From an uncultured Actinomycetes bacterium (lineage in GTDB: Bacteria; Actinomycetota; Thermoleophilia; Miltoncostaeales; Miltoncostaeaceae), in assembly GCA_903896045.1 (NCBI GenBank), contig CAITWD010000030.1:1-60837 (forward strand): a stretch of DNA of 60,837 bases. The letters run 5' to 3'. A program made the translations under genes and the position numbers. This document shows positions 58,450 to 60,837 of the stretch, piece by piece. Under the pieces are notes generated by a model that saw nothing but the letters and a program-made list of their open reading frames with translations, was not told the origin of the DNA and made no database searches. Each line of letters begins with the position of its first letter. The stretch's first letter is position 1.

Positions 58450-59773
58450 CGTTGTCCTGATCGCCGCGGGGGTACTCGTTGGCGATGGAACCGTCGTGGC
58501 ACCCGGTGCCATTGCGGTGCGTGGCGGGCGAATTGCCGCCGTTGGCGATCCGCAATCGGTTCGTACCGCCCACACAGATCTTGGGATTGAGGATCTTGGT
58601 GAGGCCCTGCTTGCTCCCGGCCTCGTCGATGTGCACTGCCATCTTGAATGGGCGCTTACTGGCGGTATGGCCGCGGGTGGTGAGTTCGGCGCGTGGCTCA
58701 ACGAATTTCTGCGCGCAGCCGGCGCACTTTCGGCCGATGACTTGGCGACTGCAGCCGAGATCGGCGCGGTGAATGCGCTCCTGGCGGGGACGACCACACT
58801 GTGGGATTCCGGGCCAACCGGTGCGGGGGCGGCGGCAATGGAGCGTGTCGGTATCGGGGGCTATTGCTCGCTGGAGATCTTTGGCACCGGCGATGCGGCA
58901 AGTGTTTCGCAGTCGCTTGCGCGCTTTGCGGATGGTCGAGCAAAAATGGTGCCGAGCAGTGCGTCCGGTGTGACCGTGGGGATCTCTCCCCATGCGCCGT
59001 ATTCGGTCGGACCCGCGTTGTGGGGCCATTTGATTGAAGACCCCGAGTATCACCAGATGCCCTGGACCACACATCTCGCTGAATCTGCCGCGGAGATCCA
59101 TGCGATTGCTGAGGGCACAGGGACAATTGCCACAGCGCTCGCGCAGAGAAATGTGCGCCCCGGACAATGGCCCGCATCGACACCGATGACGGTGATCGAG
59201 CGCATTGCCGCAGCGAGAGCGCTTCGGGACGGGATGATTGCTGCGCATTGCGTTGAGCTTGGTGCCAACGATCCGAGTCTGCTTGCGAGCGCTGGGGTTG
59301 CCGTCGCCCACTGTCCGACGTCGAATGCGTATTTGGGATGTGGGGTAGCCCCGCTTGCCGCATTGCATGATGCGGGAGTTACCGTGGGGATTGGCACGGA
59401 TAGTCCTGCGAGTGCGGGAAGCTACGATGTCCGCGCAGAGGCACGTGCATGTCGTCGTGTGCAAGACGCGGCCGGGTATCCAATCTCCGCGGCGCGTGCG
59501 GTCCAAATGGCGACGAGAGATGGCGCGGATGCGATGGGACTCAGCGACGCCGTGGGCACGCTGAGGGTCGGGCTGCGCGCAAACATGGTTGCCGTGACTC
59601 CGGCTGCACATTTGGTGGGTGGGGATCCACACCTTGCCTTTCTCGATGCGGCATCCTCCGTCGATTCGGTATGGATTGATGGTGATCGTAAGGTCAATGC
59701 CGGCATGGTCTGCGATGAGACGTTGGTGAATGTCATCACTCAGATTGCAAAGGCCCGCCGCACGGTGTGTTAG
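58370..59773 (+). CDS. amidohydrolase, possible aminofutalosine deaminase (MqnX-like)
   Basis: 467 aa from ATG 58370 inside tatA; an in-frame GTG at 58196, 10 nt after TACCGT, would add 58 residues over tatA and has no protein-like character. Metal ligands of the TrzN/ATZ/MTA deaminase group are present: H89-x-H91 in LVDVHCHLEWALTGG, SPHAPYSVG, THLAESAAE and GTDSPASAGSYD. It deaminates or dechlorinates a purine-like or nucleoside substrate. The menaquinone operons in the window make aminodeoxyfutalosine (MqnX) a good candidate, but adenosine or MTA deamination is equally allowed. Confidence 0.72.
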   Translation: MSRRNRLQRQRILLPPRWKRTTRTPADVVLIAAGVLVGDGTVVAPGAIAVRGGRIAAVGDPQSVRTAHTDLGIEDLGEALLAPGLVDVHCHLEWALTGGMAAGGEFGAWLNEFLRAAGALSADDLATAAEIGAVNALLAGTTTLWDSGPTGAGAAAMERVGIGGYCSLEIFGTGDAASVSQSLARFADGRAKMVPSSASGVTVGISPHAPYSVGPALWGHLIEDPEYHQMPWTTHLAESAAEIHAIAEGTGTIATALAQRNVRPGQWPASTPMTVIERIAAARALRDGMIAAHCVELGANDPSLLASAGVAVAHCPTSNAYLGCGVAPLAALHDAGVTVGIGTDSPASAGSYDVRAEARACRRVQDAAGYPISAARAVQMATRDGADAMGLSDAVGTLRVGLRANMVAVTPAAHLVGGDPHLAFLDAASSVDSVWIDGDRKVNAGMVCDETLVNVITQIAKARRTVC

Positions 59774-59776
59774 CGT
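59771..59776 (+). promoter_or_regulatory. TPR-protein gene -10 box
   Basis: TAGCGT includes the TAG stop of the amidohydrolase gene and ends 8 nt before GTG 59785. Confidence 0.4.
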
Positions 59777-59784
59777 GACCCCCC

Positions 59785-60717
59785 GTGCTTCTTGATGAAC
59801 AACGCCATAAGCGCCTTGCGCGGATCGTTGCGATCCTGATCACCGTCGCCTTTCTTGGCGGAGGTGTGATCATCGCGTTGGCAGCAGTGTTCGGTGGCGG
59901 TTCATCATCGACGAGTTCAGTGATCAGCGCAGCGCAGGCGGCGGTGAAAGCGCAGCCATCAAGTGTGTCTGCATGGGAGGATTTGGCAACGGCCTATCAG
60001 GCGGCGAATAAGTTGCCACAGGCCCTGACCGCTGCACAGCAGGCAAATCACCTTGACCCCGCCGATCAAACCTCGGCCTTCACATTAGTCACGCTCTACA
60101 CCCAGGCGGGCCAAACTGCGAAGGCGAAATCGGTACTGGCGAGGTATACCGCCAAGAATCCGACGGATCCCGATGGGTACCTGCAGCTCGCCCAACTTGA
60201 GGATCAGCTTGGTCAGCCGGCAGCGACCTACGACGCATATGTGAAGTACCTGCACTATGCGCCACCCGGGGCCACCGCAACTGCGGTGCAAAATCAGCTG
60301 CCCACCCTCGCCAAAATTCGGGATGCGGCAGCAGTGACCATTGCCCACCCCAAGGATGCTGTCGCTTGGAGCGGATTGTCGAAGCTCTACGTGAAGGCGC
60401 TGAATGCGTCCGGCGCATTCCATGCCGCGACTCAGGCAACGCAGCTCGCGCCAAAAAATCCTGACTACATGAATCAGTTGGCATCGATTTACGCCCTTGC
60501 GAACCAACCGACCGTTGCCCAGCAAATTGCGACGGCGTACACGCTGCGGAATCCCAAAGACCCGATGGGTTTTTACTACTTGGGGCAACTCGCCAAAGCG
60601 GCAAAAGCCACCTTGGTCGCAGAGCAGGCGTACACGACCTATCTCAAACTCGCGCCCCATGGACCAAAGGCGGCGGCGGCCACGGCAAGTTTGGTCACAT
60701 TGAAGGCAGGCAAGTAG
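59785..60717 (+). CDS. membrane-anchored TPR protein
   Basis: 310 aa from GTG 59785. Basic head (QRHKRLAR), one membrane helix at about 13-37, then a Ser/Thr-rich linker. The rest is tetratricopeptide repeats: SSVSAWEDLATAYQAANKLPQALTAAQQANHLDP (about 58-92) is a clear TPR unit, with further ones at about 93-160 and 195-300. No catalytic domain. It probably scaffolds other proteins on the membrane surface. It is followed by tRNA-Lys; the intervening stretch is under 50 bp. Confidence 0.8.
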   Translation: MLLDEQRHKRLARIVAILITVAFLGGGVIIALAAVFGGGSSSTSSVISAAQAAVKAQPSSVSAWEDLATAYQAANKLPQALTAAQQANHLDPADQTSAFTLVTLYTQAGQTAKAKSVLARYTAKNPTDPDGYLQLAQLEDQLGQPAATYDAYVKYLHYAPPGATATAVQNQLPTLAKIRDAAAVTIAHPKDAVAWSGLSKLYVKALNASGAFHAATQATQLAPKNPDYMNQLASIYALANQPTVAQQIATAYTLRNPKDPMGFYYLGQLAKAAKATLVAEQAYTTYLKLAPHGPKAAAATASLVTLKAGK

Positions 60718-60747
60718 GTCAGACGTGAACCTGCGGGTTGCGTTGGG

Positions 60748-60753
60748 TAAGAT
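60748..60753 (+). promoter_or_regulatory. tRNA-Lys -10 box
   Basis: TAAGAT, 10 nt before the tRNA. GTGAAC (60725-60730), 17 nt upstream, may be the -35. Confidence 0.45.
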
Positions 60754-60763
60754 GTCGATCCTC

Positions 60764-60836
60764 GGGCCGTTAGCTCAGCTGGTAGAGCAGGGGACTCTTA
60801 ATCCCAAGGTCGTAGGTTCGATCCCTACACGGCCCA
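60764..60836 (+). tRNA. tRNA-Lys (anticodon CUU)
   Basis: 73 nt cloverleaf. Acceptor stem GGGCCGT pairs with ACGGCCC; D-arm TAGCTCAGCTGGTAGAGC; anticodon loop CTCTTAA with CTT at 60797-60799; TPsiC arm has GGTTCGATCCC. The discriminator base is A at 60836 and CCA is not encoded. It is complete and ends one base before the window edge. Confidence 0.95.
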
Positions 60837-60837
60837 T

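Noticed and set aside
1-60837. CRISPR arrays, insertion sequences, prophage, attachment sites
   Set aside because: I found no direct-repeat array, transposase, integrase or terminal inverted repeats.

Overview
The window looks like a stretch of chromosome from a moderately GC-rich actinobacterium. The best guess is a deep-branching lineage such as Thermoleophilia, from gene content only: a zinc-type HemB, the futalosine route to menaquinone, a cytochrome bc complex whose third subunit is a subunit IV-cytochrome c fusion, GpgS and trehalose genes, an actinobacterial-type dCTP deaminase, and many apparently leaderless promoters. I see no insertion sequence, phage gene, CRISPR array or integrase. 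Genes are tightly packed, operon partners usually overlap by ATGA or GTGA, and convergent genes often share their stop codons.

Layout. 1-2.0 kb: a truncated O-antigen-ligase-like membrane protein and a FlgD-Ig-like anchored protein. 2.1-8.1 kb: an LLM-family oxidoreductase, a GT20/TreT trehalose-type pair, and a membrane protein with a degenerate M28 fold. 8.1-12.9 kb: a GT-C-like membrane protein, a class A penicillin-binding protein and a HAD hydrolase. 12.9-14.8 kb: a trxB-trxA-fmdB-repressor operon with an operator over its promoter. 14.8-18.3 kb: membrane proteins, rlmN and two small ORFs. 18.3-22.4 kb: the pyruvate dehydrogenase operon (E1 alpha, E1 beta, E2) ending in lipB. 22.4-27.1 kb: a GNAT enzyme, a sulfurtransferase-SufE pair and a two-component system. 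27.1-30.9 kb: an SDR, a glycerate kinase and a GpgS-GpgP pair, probably for glucosylglycerate. 30.9-38.6 kb: nucleotide-sugar genes (rmlA, rmlD, rmlB, an acetyltransferase, a Gfo/Idh oxidoreductase, a UDP-sugar dehydrogenase, a 2-epimerase). 38.6-42.0 kb: ymdB, an M23-like protein, an AI-2E-family permease and aat. 42.1-47.4 kb: hemB, a fused ahbAB, hemL, a HepS-like ORF and ubiD. 47.8-50.2 kb: the Rieske/cytochrome b/cytochrome c complex with a clear terminator. 50.3-55.1 kb: ubiX, menG, a polyprenyl synthase, an MqnC-like fragment, mqnA and mqnC. 55.1-60.8 kb: a rhodanese, a zinc-ribbon protein, lipA, dcd, tatA, an amidohydrolase, a TPR protein and tRNA-Lys.

How the genes fit together. The right half is a respiratory module: heme made through siroheme (hemB, ahbAB, hemL), menaquinone (ubiD, ubiX, menG, polyprenyl synthase, mqnA, mqnC, perhaps an aminofutalosine deaminase), the quinol-oxidising bc complex that uses both, and TatA for Rieske export. 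LipA and LipB serve the pyruvate dehydrogenase operon. The left half and centre cover the envelope and compatible solutes (trehalose-type and glucosylglycerate-type). The most unusual items are two small pseudoenzyme-like ORFs in the menaquinone operons, a C-Q-C (CstR-like) repressor with an operator in front of a thioredoxin operon, ten starts placed as if leaderless, and six convergent gene pairs that share a stop tetranucleotide.
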